Positions 40,992-49,682 of a stretch of 64,000 bases of DNA are shown in pieces. A model generated the notes under the pieces. It saw nothing but the letters and a program-made list of their open reading frames with translations. It was not told the origin of the DNA and made no database searches. A program made the translations under genes and the position numbers. The stretch is from JAGWBF01 sp965116325 (GTDB taxonomy: Bacteria > Chloroflexota > Dehalococcoidia > Lucifugimonadales > JAGWBF01), in NCBI GenBank assembly GCA_965116325.1, contig OZ220675.1, forward strand, positions 1,798,001 to 1,862,000, written 5' to 3'. The first letter of the stretch is position 1; every line of letters begins with the position of its first letter.

Positions 40992-41990
40992 ATGGTACAG
41001 ACGTCAAGCAGACCCTATATCTACGTAGGCGGTGAGAAGGGTGGACTTGTAAGGAAACAGGAGGGCGACAGGTCCTGGGAGGTCTTGACCAACGGCCTGC
41101 CCTCAGACCTGGTGGTGGTGCAGGTGGCGGTCAACCCTGCCCGACCCGACCTGGTGTTGCTAGGGACTCGGCAAGGCGCCTACATCAGCTACGACCGCGG
41201 CGATAGCTGGAGCGAGGTGGGCCTGCCCGAATCGGGACTGGAAATCTGGTCCTTCGCCTTCCACCCAACCCAGCCCGACACCATCTACGTCGGCACCGCG
41301 CCGGCCCACATTTACCGCAGCAGGGATGCGGGAGCGACCTGGGACACCCTGCCCATCGTCATCGACCCCGCCGCCGTGTGCGACCTGGGCTTCCCCACCC
41401 GGATAATCGCCATGGTAGTCAACCCGGCCAACCCGGCGGAGATGTACGCGGGCATGGAGGTGGGCGGGATGATTCGCAGCCTGGACGGAGGCGATAGCTG
41501 GGAGTCCATAAACAACGGCATGATCGGCGACGAGGACAGGGTGGACATCCACGGCGTTGCCATGAGCTCGCTGGAGCCCGAGACGCCCTACATGATCACC
41601 CGCCTGGGGCCCTGGCGGGGACATGACCGGGGCAACCGCTGGGAGTTCATAGACCTGAAGCCCTTCAGCCCCATTACCCACACCAGGGACTTCAAGCTGG
41701 ACCCCTATTCGCCGGGCACCCTCTACGCAGGTGTGGGCGCCAGCGTGTACGGCGAGGACGGGGCATTGCTGCGTTCATCGGACATGGGAAAGACGTGGGA
41801 GAGGGCGGACAAGGGTGTGAAGCCCAACAGCACCGTTCGCTGCGTTTCGCTGAGCGGCAGCAGTCCGTCCACGATCTACTGCTGCACCCGCTACGGCCAG
41901 GTGTTTGGCAGCGGTGACGGCGGAGACACCTGGCTGGAGCACCAGCTTCCCGAGGGGGTCACCGAGCTGCGGGCGGTGGCGGTCAGCTAG
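40992..41990 (+). CDS. Sialidase/VPS10-like beta-propeller repeat protein
   Basis: Protein of 332 residues built from BNR/Asp-box-like repeats: SYDRGDSWSEV, SRDAGATWDTL, SLDGGDSWESI, SSDMGKTWERAD and SGDGGDTWLEH, each a turn of the S-x-D-x-G-x-T/S-W type. It probably folds as a six- or seven-bladed propeller. No signal peptide is seen, so it looks cytoplasmic. No catalytic sialidase residues are evident, so a glycosidase activity is not claimed. It is homologous to the protein at 62688. Confidence 0.85.
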   Translation: MVQTSSRPYIYVGGEKGGLVRKQEGDRSWEVLTNGLPSDLVVVQVAVNPARPDLVLLGTRQGAYISYDRGDSWSEVGLPESGLEIWSFAFHPTQPDTIYVGTAPAHIYRSRDAGATWDTLPIVIDPAAVCDLGFPTRIIAMVVNPANPAEMYAGMEVGGMIRSLDGGDSWESINNGMIGDEDRVDIHGVAMSSLEPETPYMITRLGPWRGHDRGNRWEFIDLKPFSPITHTRDFKLDPYSPGTLYAGVGASVYGEDGALLRSSDMGKTWERADKGVKPNSTVRCVSLSGSSPSTIYCCTRYGQVFGSGDGGDTWLEHQLPEGVTELRAVAVS

Positions 41991-41994
41991 CCCG

Positions 41995-43005
41995 CTAGGT
42001 CAGCTCCAGGGTGGTGCCGACGCTGCTGGCTACGAAGGCCTCAGGCATCGTCGTGGCCAGCTGGTGGCAGGCTGACCAGCCGGTGCAGTGGCCGGGCATG
42101 ATGTGTTGGGGCCCGACCTCCCGGATCATGGATACGGTCCGGGGAATAAGGGGCGCCATAAGGCTGCCCGTCAGGTGAAAGCCTCCCACGAGGGCATGTA
42201 CATCCTGGATGCCGGTCAGCTCCCGGGCGTTCTGCAGGGTGTTTATGATGCCCGAGTGGCCGCACCCGGTTACGATGACCAGTCCCTTGCCCCGCAGGTT
42301 CAGGATGACGCACTGGTCGTCGGATATCAGGGGGTCAGGCTCCCAGCCGTGCTCCCGGTGGGCATGATGATAGGGGTTGCCCGTCTCGAAGCTGTTCGTG
42401 CGCCGTATCTCTCCCGAGACCAGGGCCATGCCATCCACCAGCATGGAAGGCCCAACCTCTTCTATGACCTCGATGTCCTCCGCCCGGAAGTCCGACCGCC
42501 GGGGCGCTGGATAGTTGAGCTGGTGGCCGTCAGGCAGTACCACCCTGCGCTCCAGGAAGGCGTCGGGGTGGAGCACCAGGGGCAGGGAGCGGGAGCCTAG
42601 CCTGTCCACCAGCCCAAGCAGCCCCATCGCATGGTCCGGGTGGCCGTGGCTGATGGTGACGGCGCGGATGTCTCGCGCATCGGCGCCCAAGGCATCCATG
42701 TTCTTAAGCAGGCCGTAGGCGCTGACGCCGGTGTCGTACATCAGGGTGGCGCTGCGGTCCCCCTGGGTTACCTGGATCAGGGTGGAGTAGCCATGCTCGG
42801 CTATGGCCGTTTCCCAGGGATTGGGGACTTCGCCCAGGGTGTCCTGCCACGCTGGCCCCAGGGGGTACCGTTCGACGCCGCCGCCGCTGGGCAGAAGCAG
42901 GTCGATGGTGTTGTCCACCACGACCGTGATCCTGACCTTGTCCACTTCCGGAAGGTTGATCACCTGCTGGGTCAACGCCTTCTCCGTGTCAGGAATGAGA
43001 TGCAT
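41995..43005 (-). CDS. MBL fold metallo-hydrolase
   Basis: Metallo-beta-lactamase-fold protein of 336 residues with the HxHxDH signature in VTISHGHPDHAMG, metal-ligand region VIVTGCGHSGIINTL and HIMPGHCTGW. It resembles proteins annotated as 7,8-dihydropterin-6-yl-methyl-aminobenzene phosphate synthase-like hydrolases; the substrate is unknown. A clear ribosome binding site is not seen before the ATG at 43005. It ends 4 bases after the convergent propeller gene and diverges from the TTC38-like gene. Confidence 0.86.
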   Translation of the reverse strand: MHLIPDTEKALTQQVINLPEVDKVRITVVVDNTIDLLLPSGGGVERYPLGPAWQDTLGEVPNPWETAIAEHGYSTLIQVTQGDRSATLMYDTGVSAYGLLKNMDALGADARDIRAVTISHGHPDHAMGLLGLVDRLGSRSLPLVLHPDAFLERRVVLPDGHQLNYPAPRRSDFRAEDIEVIEEVGPSMLVDGMALVSGEIRRTNSFETGNPYHHAHREHGWEPDPLISDDQCVILNLRGKGLVIVTGCGHSGIINTLQNARELTGIQDVHALVGGFHLTGSLMAPLIPRTVSMIREVGPQHIMPGHCTGWSACHQLATTMPEAFVASSVGTTLELT

Positions 43006-43184
43006 CCGATTCTATGCTGCCCACTCAGGATGTCAACTGCGCCTCCCTTTCAGCGTCCGTGTTGACTAACCATAGCCCCAAACCTAGAATTGCCCTAACG
43101 CCAGCTATGATTTCCAGCAGTCCCGTCGCATCTGCGGCGGTCGCCTGCGATGGGCCAGGACCCCCTTACGGAGGTACAGCTAGC

Positions 43185-44618
43185 ATGAGCACTCTCGACC
43201 GGTACGACCTCCCCATCACCACATCTTCCCCCGCTGCCGCGGACCACTACGTCCGCGGCGTGGACCTGGTCCTTGCCCAGCAGTACGGCCCCGAGGATGC
43301 GCTGGCCGCCGCCGTGGAGGCCGATGAGGGGTTCGCCGCCGCCCACGCAGCCCTGGGAATGGTGCGGATGATGCGCGGCTCAGCCCCCCAGTCCAGGGAG
43401 AGCATGCAGCAGGCCCATGATACGGCAGGCGGCGTGTCCCAAAGGGAGAGGCAGCAGATCGAGATCATCGACCTTTGGGTGAAAGGCGAGGGGCACAAGG
43501 CAACCGCCTGCCTGCGGGAGCACCTGGCCGAGTACCCCCGGGACTGCATGATGATCCGCATGGCCCAGAGGCTGTTCATCCGCGGTTGCAGCACTGTCGG
43601 CTCCGGGGATGCCAACTTCCCCCCGGCCTACTACGCCCTCCTCAGCAGCATCGCACCGGCCTACGGGGAGGACTGGGCATTCTACGGCCAGTACGCTTGG
43701 GCCAACCACGAGATCGGCCTCATGGATGAAGGCTTGCGCCTGGCCCAGCGCTCCCTGGAGATGCGGCCCGACAACGCGGTCGCGGCCCACTCCATCGCCC
43801 ACGTGCACTTCGAGACCGGCGACCCGTCGGGAGGCTCGGACTTCCTGGGCGCATGGCTGGAGACCCTGGACAAGAGGGCCGACTACCGGGTGCACCTGTC
43901 GTGGCACCAAGCCCTGTTCGAGCTTGCCCTGGGTCGCCAGCAGTCGGTGGAAAGCTGGTACTACGAAGAGATCGAACCTTCCATAAAGCGGGGAAGGCTG
44001 GCATCCCTGGTGGAAGGCGCTTCCCTGCTGTGGCGCATGCAGGTCTATTCGGGGGCTGTGCCCACCCTGCCCTGGGATGTGGTGTGCCCCCTGGCCGCCC
44101 CGGCGGCCGAGAAGGTGGGAGTGGCCTTCGGCGATGCCCATGCAGCTTTGGCCTTGGCCGGTTCCGGCGATCATGCCGCCCTGGGCAACATGCTACATGG
44201 CCTGCAGGCCGAAGCTGGTAAAGGCAACGCGCTAGCGGGTGAGGTGATGGTCCCGCTGGTGCAGGGCTTGGATGCCTTCGCCCACGAGGACTACGAAAAC
44301 GCGGTCAAGCACCTGGGCCCTCTGGAATGCCAGATCGTGCGCATCGGTGGGAGCCATGCCCAGCGGGAAGTGTTTGAAGACACCATCCTGGAAGCCTACC
44401 TGCGGGCCGGGGAGCTTGATGCCGCCGGGGCTATGCTCACGGAGCGCTTGGAGCGTCGGTCCACCCCCAGGGACACATTCTGGCTGGGGCGCCTGCAGGC
44501 CGGAAGGGGCGCCGAAGATGAGGCCCAGGGGCGGTTCCAGGAAGCGGAGGACGCTTGGCAGACTGCCGATGGGTCCTTCCCCGAGCTGTCTGCCCTGAAG
44601 CAGATGGCCCGGAACTAG
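43185..44618 (+). CDS. TTC38-like tetratricopeptide repeat protein
   Basis: Protein of 477 residues with helical tetratricopeptide-like repeats, for example FAAAHAALGMVRMMRG, WAFYGQYAWANHEIG and AVAAHSIAHVHFETGD. The arrangement matches the tetratricopeptide repeat 38 family, whose role is unknown, probably protein binding. ATG at 43185 has GGAGGT about 11 bases upstream. An open frame back to 43014 adds 57 residues without a site and with atypical composition, so it is rejected. Confidence 0.8.
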   Translation: MSTLDRYDLPITTSSPAAADHYVRGVDLVLAQQYGPEDALAAAVEADEGFAAAHAALGMVRMMRGSAPQSRESMQQAHDTAGGVSQRERQQIEIIDLWVKGEGHKATACLREHLAEYPRDCMMIRMAQRLFIRGCSTVGSGDANFPPAYYALLSSIAPAYGEDWAFYGQYAWANHEIGLMDEGLRLAQRSLEMRPDNAVAAHSIAHVHFETGDPSGGSDFLGAWLETLDKRADYRVHLSWHQALFELALGRQQSVESWYYEEIEPSIKRGRLASLVEGASLLWRMQVYSGAVPTLPWDVVCPLAAPAAEKVGVAFGDAHAALALAGSGDHAALGNMLHGLQAEAGKGNALAGEVMVPLVQGLDAFAHEDYENAVKHLGPLECQIVRIGGSHAQREVFEDTILEAYLRAGELDAAGAMLTERLERRSTPRDTFWLGRLQAGRGAEDEAQGRFQEAEDAWQTADGSFPELSALKQMARN

Positions 44619-44750
44619 CCCCGCGCCTTCGACCTTCCACAACCTTCCGCTTTTCTGGCCGCCATTTCACGGGGTGGAAAGGGCAATGCCCCTCAGATTC
44701 GGTTTCTCATAAGGGACATCTACCACAACGCGTATTTCTTGGGGTGAAAA

Positions 44751-45761
44751 ATGCAAGTTGGAACGGTATTCATGTCGTTCATGGGCGGGCCTCCAGGATA
44801 CCGGCGGGAGTTCGGTCAGTGGATCGGCGAGGCTGAATTGCTGCTGGAGCGCCTGTCCCGGGCGGGATTCAGTTTCGTTGCATTTACCCACTCCTACCAG
44901 TCAGCGGGTTCCGGCGGAATACAACCCCTGGTGCTTCTATCGCGCTTGGCCCCAATATCCGGCGAGCTCAGGCTGGCAACCCAGGTGCTCCTCCTCCCCC
45001 TGATGAATGCCATGGACGCCGCCTACAACTCCGTTACCCTGGACCATATCACCGAGGGCCGCCTTGACCTGGGGGTTGGGCTGGGCTACCACCCGCTGGA
45101 GCTGGAGCCCTTTGGGCTCTCCAAGGCCGACCGAGTGCCCAAGTTCGAAGAGTCGGTCCGGCTGATGAAGGAGTTCTGGAAGGGAGAGCCGGTGCACTTC
45201 CAGGGCAGGTACCACAGCGTCTCCGGCACGTGCCTCACCTTGCCCCCCGTGCAGAAGCCCCATCCTCCCCTGTGGGGGTCGTCCCAGAGTCATGGCGCTT
45301 CGGCCAGGGCAGGGCGCATCCTGGACGGCATCGTCATAGGGCCTCAGACCAACTTTTCGGACGTGGGTGACCTGCTGGGCACCTTCAGGTCAGCGTGGTC
45401 TGAGAACCATGCAGGGGAGCCTGACCGGGTCGGAGCCTGGAGGGTGTTCCTGCTGGGAGACAACCCGGAGGATGGGTACCGGAGGGGTGTGGAGGGAGGC
45501 AGGCTGACCTTCAAGCGGTATCACGAAGGGGGTATGCAGGAAGCCACCACGGTGAGGCTGCCCCTGGAGCTAAGAGAAGATACGTACCAGGACTGGACTA
45601 TCTCGGGCAGCTACCAAGACTGCCTCGCCGGTCTCCGCAGGTGCCGGGATGAGCTGGGGCTCACCCATGTCACATGCCAGTTCTACAACTTGCCTGATGA
45701 TTTCGAAAACAGGATGGAGTGGCTGGACGGTTTCGGCAGCGAGGTCATCGCCAAGCTGTAG
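44751..45761 (+). CDS. LLM class flavin-dependent oxidoreductase
   Basis: Luciferase-like TIM-barrel protein of 336 residues. It has LRLATQVLLLPLMNAMDAA, LDHITEGRLDLGVGLGYHP, FEESVRLMKEFWKGEP and PHPPLWGSSQSHG. This is the third of four LLM proteins in the window and a separate subgroup. TTGGGGTGAAAA before the ATG gives a weak site. The gene stands alone between a TTC38-like gene and repeats. Confidence 0.86.
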   Translation: MQVGTVFMSFMGGPPGYRREFGQWIGEAELLLERLSRAGFSFVAFTHSYQSAGSGGIQPLVLLSRLAPISGELRLATQVLLLPLMNAMDAAYNSVTLDHITEGRLDLGVGLGYHPLELEPFGLSKADRVPKFEESVRLMKEFWKGEPVHFQGRYHSVSGTCLTLPPVQKPHPPLWGSSQSHGASARAGRILDGIVIGPQTNFSDVGDLLGTFRSAWSENHAGEPDRVGAWRVFLLGDNPEDGYRRGVEGGRLTFKRYHEGGMQEATTVRLPLELREDTYQDWTISGSYQDCLAGLRRCRDELGLTHVTCQFYNLPDDFENRMEWLDGFGSEVIAKL

Positions 45762-45763
45762 TA

Positions 45764-45944
45764 TCCCCCTCACCCCCACCCTCTCCCACCTGGTGGGAGG
45801 GGGAGTATGCCCTCCCTTGACTGGAGGGAAACCAAGAACCCCCCTTGAGGGAGGGGATTAAGGGGAGGGTGAATCGAGTCCCTGAGGCATCGTTCTAGCG
45901 TTGTTCCCCCTCACCCCGCCCTCTCCCACCAGGGGAGAGGGGAA
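45764..45944. repeat. Two family C repeats and a related element
   Basis: Elements at 45764-45808 and 45904-45944 share the CCCTCTCCCACC core with the copy at 36370 and have self-complementary GGGGAGAGGG tails. A related CCCTTGAGGGAGGG segment lies between them at 45829-45868. No coding sequence is seen. Confidence 0.7.
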
Positions 45945-45958
45945 AGATCTTCCCTGCT

Positions 45959-45988
45959 TTGACTTGCGAGAAACGCCCATGCTAGAAT
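45959..45988 (+). promoter_or_regulatory. Promoter of the thiG-thiE-thiS operon
   Basis: TTGACT (45959-45964), 18-base spacer, TAGAAT (45983-45988). Transcription would begin near 45995, about 14 bases before the riboswitch. Confidence 0.7.
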
Positions 45989-46008
45989 TTGACGTAGACA
46001 GCACCACA

Positions 46009-46101
46009 TTCGGGAGCTTGGGCAAGCCAGGCTGAGAGGGTGGCCGGCACTCGTCACCGACCGTTATACCTGAACCGGGTAATGCCGGCGAAGGGATAAG
46101 T
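46009..46101 (+). promoter_or_regulatory. TPP riboswitch (THI box)
   Basis: Conserved THI-box elements are present in order: CTGAGA at 46032-46037, ACCTGA at 46068-46073 and AATGCCGGCGAAGGGA at 46081-46096. The aptamer binds thiamine pyrophosphate. An intrinsic terminator follows at 46121, so regulation is probably by premature transcription termination. Confidence 0.93.
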
Positions 46102-46120
46102 CGATGACCAGTAATGACGC

Positions 46121-46150
46121 ACCGTCAGGCTTTCCCCTGGCGGTTTTTCT
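46121..46150 (+). terminator. Intrinsic terminator, TPP riboswitch expression platform
   Basis: ACCGTCAGG (46121-46129) pairs with CCTGGCGGT (46136-46144, one G-U pair), 6-base loop, followed by TTTTCT. It lies between the aptamer and thiG, the usual place for ligand-controlled attenuation. Confidence 0.85.
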
Positions 46151-46179
46151 TAGTTTCCGGGGTGAGAGAGGAGTCCACC

Positions 46180-46971
46180 ATGGATGAACATCTGGTGATT
46201 GCCGGAAGGGTGTTCCACTCCCGGCTCATCCTGGGCACCGGCAAGTACAGGACCCCCGAAGATATGGTCGAGTCCATCCAGGCTTCCGGCACCGAGATGG
46301 TGACGGTGGCCATCCGCAGGCTGGACCTGGACGACCCCAACAAGAAGACGATCCTGGACTACATCGACTGGAACATCTACCAGGTCCTTCCCAACACGGC
46401 GGGGAGCAAGACGGTGGAGGAAGCCCTTTTCACCGCCCGCCTGGGCAGGTCAGTTACCAACAGCAACTGGGTGAAGCTGGAGGTCATCCCCGACCCCAAG
46501 TACCTCCTTCCAGATCCTGTGGGGACCCTGGCAGCCGCCGAGCAGCTAGTCAGGGAGGGCTTCATTGTGCTGCCCTACATCCACGCCGACCCGGTGCTTG
46601 CCAAGCATTTGGAAGAGGCGGGCTGCGCCACGGTGATGCCCCTGGGTTCGGCCATCGGCTCCGGCCAGGGCATCCACACAGCGGAAGAGATTCGCATCAT
46701 CATCGAGCAGGCTAATGTGCCGGTGGTGGTCGATGCGGGTCTCGGCGTGCCGTCGGATGCTTCCGAGGCCCTGGAGATGGGCGCCGACGCGGTCCTGGTG
46801 AATACAGCCATCGCCCAAGCCCAGGACCCCGTCCTGATGGCCCAAGCCTTCCAGAAGGGTGTTCAGGCGGGCCGGGAAGCCTACGTAGCCGGCCGTATCC
46901 CCCGCCAGGCCTACGCGTCGGCCAGCAGCCCCACGGAGGATGTCCCCCAGCCCATACCCTCCGCCAGGTAA
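46180..46971 (+). CDS. thiG: Thiazole synthase
   Basis: ThiG builds the thiazole phosphate ring of thiamine from 1-deoxy-D-xylulose 5-phosphate, dehydroglycine and ThiS-thiocarboxylate. The protein has 263 residues, with FHSRLILGTGKYRTPEDM, EMVTVAIRR, NWVKLEVI with the Schiff-base Lys, VMPLGSAIGSGQGI and PVVVDAGLGVPSDA. ATG at 46180 has AGGAG 7 bases upstream; an in-frame ATG at 46114 would overlap the terminator region. Regulated by the TPP riboswitch. The dehydroglycine source (thiO or thiH) is not in the window. Confidence 0.96.
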   Translation: MDEHLVIAGRVFHSRLILGTGKYRTPEDMVESIQASGTEMVTVAIRRLDLDDPNKKTILDYIDWNIYQVLPNTAGSKTVEEALFTARLGRSVTNSNWVKLEVIPDPKYLLPDPVGTLAAAEQLVREGFIVLPYIHADPVLAKHLEEAGCATVMPLGSAIGSGQGIHTAEEIRIIIEQANVPVVVDAGLGVPSDASEALEMGADAVLVNTAIAQAQDPVLMAQAFQKGVQAGREAYVAGRIPRQAYASASSPTEDVPQPIPSAR

Positions 46972-46988
46972 GGGCCGGTCAGGGAGCA

Positions 46989-47672
46989 ATGAAGCCTTCG
47001 GTCCCTATGCCCTGCCTGTGCGTCGTCACCGACCGGAGTCTCTTTGGGGGCGACACAGACCGAATGGCCCGGTGCGTCGGCGACGCTGTCGCAGGCGGCG
47101 CCAACATGGTGCAGCTCAGGGAAAGGGGCATGGCGGAACAGGCCATGCTGGCTCTCGCCGAGGAGCTGCGTCGTATCACCCGGGGCAGCGCCCTGCTTAT
47201 TGTGAACGGCAGCCCTGAGGTGGCCGCAGCCTGCGATGCCGACGGGGTGCAGCTTCCCGAGGCGGGAATAGCTGTGGACACAGCCAGGGGCATAGTCGGG
47301 GATGGTAAGCTGATAGGCAGGTCCGTGCATTGGGTTAAGGGCGCCATCGATGCCGAACAGGAGGGGGCCGACCTCCTAGTGGCGGGCACGATCTACGCCA
47401 GCCGCTCCCACACTGGAGTCGAGCCCGCTGGGCCCAGCCTCCTGAGCAGCATCGCTGGGCAGGTGCCCCTGCCCCTGCTGGGGATAGGAGGCATAGGCCC
47501 CGGCAACATCGCAAGTGTCATTAACGCGGGCGCTTGGGGCGCTGCCGTGATCTCGGCGGTTCTGGAGGCCGACGATCCGCGGGAAGCGTGCCGGGACATG
47601 ATGGCGCAGATGAAGCTGGCGGCATCCGCAGCGGGCGAAGGCGCCCGACACATCCAGGGAAGCGACGCATGA
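46989..47672 (+). CDS. thiE: Thiamine phosphate synthase
   Basis: ThiE joins the pyrimidine pyrophosphate and thiazole phosphate to form thiamine phosphate. It has 227 residues with CVVTDRSLFGGD, GANMVQLRERGM, a VNGSPEVAAACDADGVQL-type segment and the phosphate-binding GIGGIGPGNI. It starts 17 bases after thiG; an internal ATG at 47007 is a possible alternative. Its stop overlaps the thiS ATG (ATGA). Confidence 0.93.
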   Translation: MKPSVPMPCLCVVTDRSLFGGDTDRMARCVGDAVAGGANMVQLRERGMAEQAMLALAEELRRITRGSALLIVNGSPEVAAACDADGVQLPEAGIAVDTARGIVGDGKLIGRSVHWVKGAIDAEQEGADLLVAGTIYASRSHTGVEPAGPSLLSSIAGQVPLPLLGIGGIGPGNIASVINAGAWGAAVISAVLEADDPREACRDMMAQMKLAASAAGEGARHIQGSDA

Positions 47673-47872
47673 TTAAGCTGGTTGTCAACGGAAAGGAACG
47701 AGAGCTGGAGGGAAGCCAGGACCTGGTCAGCTTCCTGGAAAGCTTCGGTGTGAACATCCAGCACATCGCTGTGGGGTACAACGGCACCGTGCTGGAGAAG
47801 GACCGGTTCTCAGAGACCATGCTCCAGGATGGGGATGTCCTGGAGGTGGTGCGCCCCGTGGGCGGGGGCTGA
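47669..47872 (+). CDS. thiS: Sulfur carrier protein ThiS
   Basis: Ubiquitin-like sulfur carrier of 67 residues that ends in Gly-Gly (VRPVGGG), the tail that is adenylated and turned into thiocarboxylate. The VNGKERELEGSQDLVSFLES start and VGYNGTVLEKDRFSE are typical. It is translationally coupled to thiE by a 4-base overlap. The activating enzyme ThiF is absent from the window, and ThiS is placed after ThiE rather than before ThiG. Confidence 0.92.
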   Translation: MIKLVVNGKERELEGSQDLVSFLESFGVNIQHIAVGYNGTVLEKDRFSETMLQDGDVLEVVRPVGGG

Positions 47873-47898
47873 TACCCCCAACCCTTCTGGGATCGGGT

Positions 47899-48438
47899 TC
47901 AGGCTACGACCTGGACCAGCTTAGCCCCCAGGATACTCTCCATGTGCTTCAAGGCCCACCGGTGGGCGTCGCCATCGAAGCTGGCTACGCAGTTGGTGGG
48001 CACCTCCACCGCGTAGTCCCGGTTGCGGGCATCGGCGGTGGTGTGAAGGACGCAGATGTCGGTGCACACCCCGCACACGATTATCTTCTCCACGTTCATG
48101 GATTCAAGCTGATCGGCAAGGTCGGTGCCGAAGAAGCCGCTGTAGCGGTTCTTGGGCAGCACGTTTCCACCGGAAGACTCCACGTACTCAGCCAGCTCAG
48201 GCACGACCTCGGTCTCGTCGGTGCCCTTCACGCAGTGGACGGGGAACATCTGGAACTCCAGGTCGTCGGGGTCATGGTTGTCGCTGACGAAGAGTATCTT
48301 CGATCCTAGCTCTTTCTCCCGTTCCAGCAGGGTGCGTACGTTGGAGATGATGTCCCGGCAGCCATCGCCGCAGTACAGGTTGTGCCCCGGTTCCATAAAG
48401 CCCTTCAGCATATCGACGACCAGCACCACGTTCGCCAT
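47899..48438 (-). CDS. Cysteine hydrolase (isochorismatase/nicotinamidase family)
   Basis: Isochorismatase-fold hydrolase of 179 residues. Catalytic Asp lies in VLVVDMLKGF, Lys in LPKNRYSGF and the nucleophile Cys in IVCGVCTDICVLHT. HCVKGTDETEVVPEL is typical of nicotinamidase-like proteins, so an amidase activity on nicotinamide or a similar amide is likely. GGGAGG lies 6 bases before the ATG. It converges with thiS. Confidence 0.9.
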   Translation of the reverse strand: MANVVLVVDMLKGFMEPGHNLYCGDGCRDIISNVRTLLEREKELGSKILFVSDNHDPDDLEFQMFPVHCVKGTDETEVVPELAEYVESSGGNVLPKNRYSGFFGTDLADQLESMNVEKIIVCGVCTDICVLHTTADARNRDYAVEVPTNCVASFDGDAHRWALKHMESILGAKLVQVVA

Positions 48439-48617
48439 TTCGTTCCTCCCGGAGGGGCCTGTTTGTAGCTTCTATTTTAAGCCCAGCCACCCAGGGCCGC
48501 AAGGAACAACCAGCCTCGACAGCCTAGGCCCCAGCAGGTAGAATTACCCAGTTAACCAAGCTGACAGCCCGGTTTAGCTCGTACGATCGACCCACTTCAT
48601 GCACTACGGGGGAAGAT

Positions 48618-49439
48618 ATGCCTTCAGTTAGCGTTTCCACCTATAGCTTCAGAGGACGAGAGAGCATACCCCAATTCATAGCCTTTGCCGAGGGCTTGGG
48701 GGTAGCGGGGATCGAGCTGGGCACCGACGCCCACTGGCCCGATGTCCTATCTGCTGGGGACAAGGCGGCGATCAGGGATGCAGTTGCCCGCAACGGCTGG
48801 ATGCTGAACATCGACTACAACATGAAGACCGCCACCCTCGACAACTTCGATGAAGCAAAGGTCCAGCAAGGCATATCCGAGCTTAAGGCCGACCTTGCTT
48901 TGGCGGACGAGCTGGGGGCGGGATCCGTCTCCGTCCGAGTGGGGTTGATCAGCGCCGCCCTGCCCGACAACGTGGATGAGGTGCGGAGAAAGGCCCAGAC
49001 CAACATCGCTGATGCTCTCAAAGAGGGGCTTCCGTTGGCGGAGAGGGCCAACGCCCTGCTGCTCATCGAGAATGCCCAGCTCAGACCCCTGGAGGTGCTG
49101 GAAACCTACGACCAGTACAACCAGATCCTGGAAGAGATTGGAAGCAGCCGGGTGAAGTTCATCCTGGACCCTGCCCACTGCCACACCTTCACCGGCATCC
49201 AGGACGGCATCGATGCACTGGGTCCCAATATCCACTCGGTGCACTTCCACGACAACCACGGTGAGAGGGGCAACGACGAGCACCTGGAGTTTGGCAAAGG
49301 CACCATCGACCTTGCCTCCCATGCGTATTTCCTGCGCAGCGTGCCTGGCATGATCACCTTCAAGGGATGGGATGGGACCGACGAGGAAGGCTCCACGGTT
49401 CGCAGCCTCGACCTAATCCGGGGCATCCTGGGCAGCTAG
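48618..49439 (+). CDS. Sugar phosphate isomerase/epimerase-like TIM-barrel protein
   Basis: Xylose isomerase-like TIM barrel of 273 residues (AP endonuclease 2 family). It has GVAGIELGTDAHWPD, LLLIENAQLRP, VKFILDPAHCHTF and HSVHFHDNHGERGND, whose Glu, Asp and His residues usually bind a divalent metal. It probably isomerises or epimerises a sugar or sugar acid; the substrate is not known. GGGGGAAG lies before the ATG. It is followed by 240 bp of repeats. Confidence 0.85.
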   Translation: MPSVSVSTYSFRGRESIPQFIAFAEGLGVAGIELGTDAHWPDVLSAGDKAAIRDAVARNGWMLNIDYNMKTATLDNFDEAKVQQGISELKADLALADELGAGSVSVRVGLISAALPDNVDEVRRKAQTNIADALKEGLPLAERANALLLIENAQLRPLEVLETYDQYNQILEEIGSSRVKFILDPAHCHTFTGIQDGIDALGPNIHSVHFHDNHGERGNDEHLEFGKGTIDLASHAYFLRSVPGMITFKGWDGTDEEGSTVRSLDLIRGILGS

Positions 49440-49495
49440 GGAGGCATTGGGAAAACCTCGTCGTTTCCGCGAAGGGAATCCTTGCACAGCTGCGT

Positions 49496-49617
49496 CTGCC
49501 CGGTCCCCTTCGATTTCCCTCAGGGCGAACGGACAGCGCAGGACTGCATAAGGCAGGCAGTGGGGGGCGCAGACTCCCGCGGAAGCGGGAGTGACGGTGC
49601 CGGGAAGCGGGAGTGAA
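49496..49617. repeat. Family A and D repeats
   Basis: A family A element lies at 49496-49536 (CCCTTCGATTTCCCTCAGG core with GAACGGACA). A family D element with palindrome ACTCCCGC/GCGGGAGT follows at 49572-49591, with a second half copy ending near 49617. No gene is seen in this 243-base gap. Confidence 0.75.
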
Positions 49618-49682
49618 GGTTGTGGGGCAAGGGAGTAGCGCGGATCGGGGAGAATTAAGCGGGACCTGGAAAGGGAAGATAG

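Noticed and set aside
43014..43184. N-terminal extension of the TTC38-like protein
   Set aside because: It lacks a ribosome binding site, has atypical composition and lies in the divergent promoter gap; ATG at 43185 follows GGAGGT.
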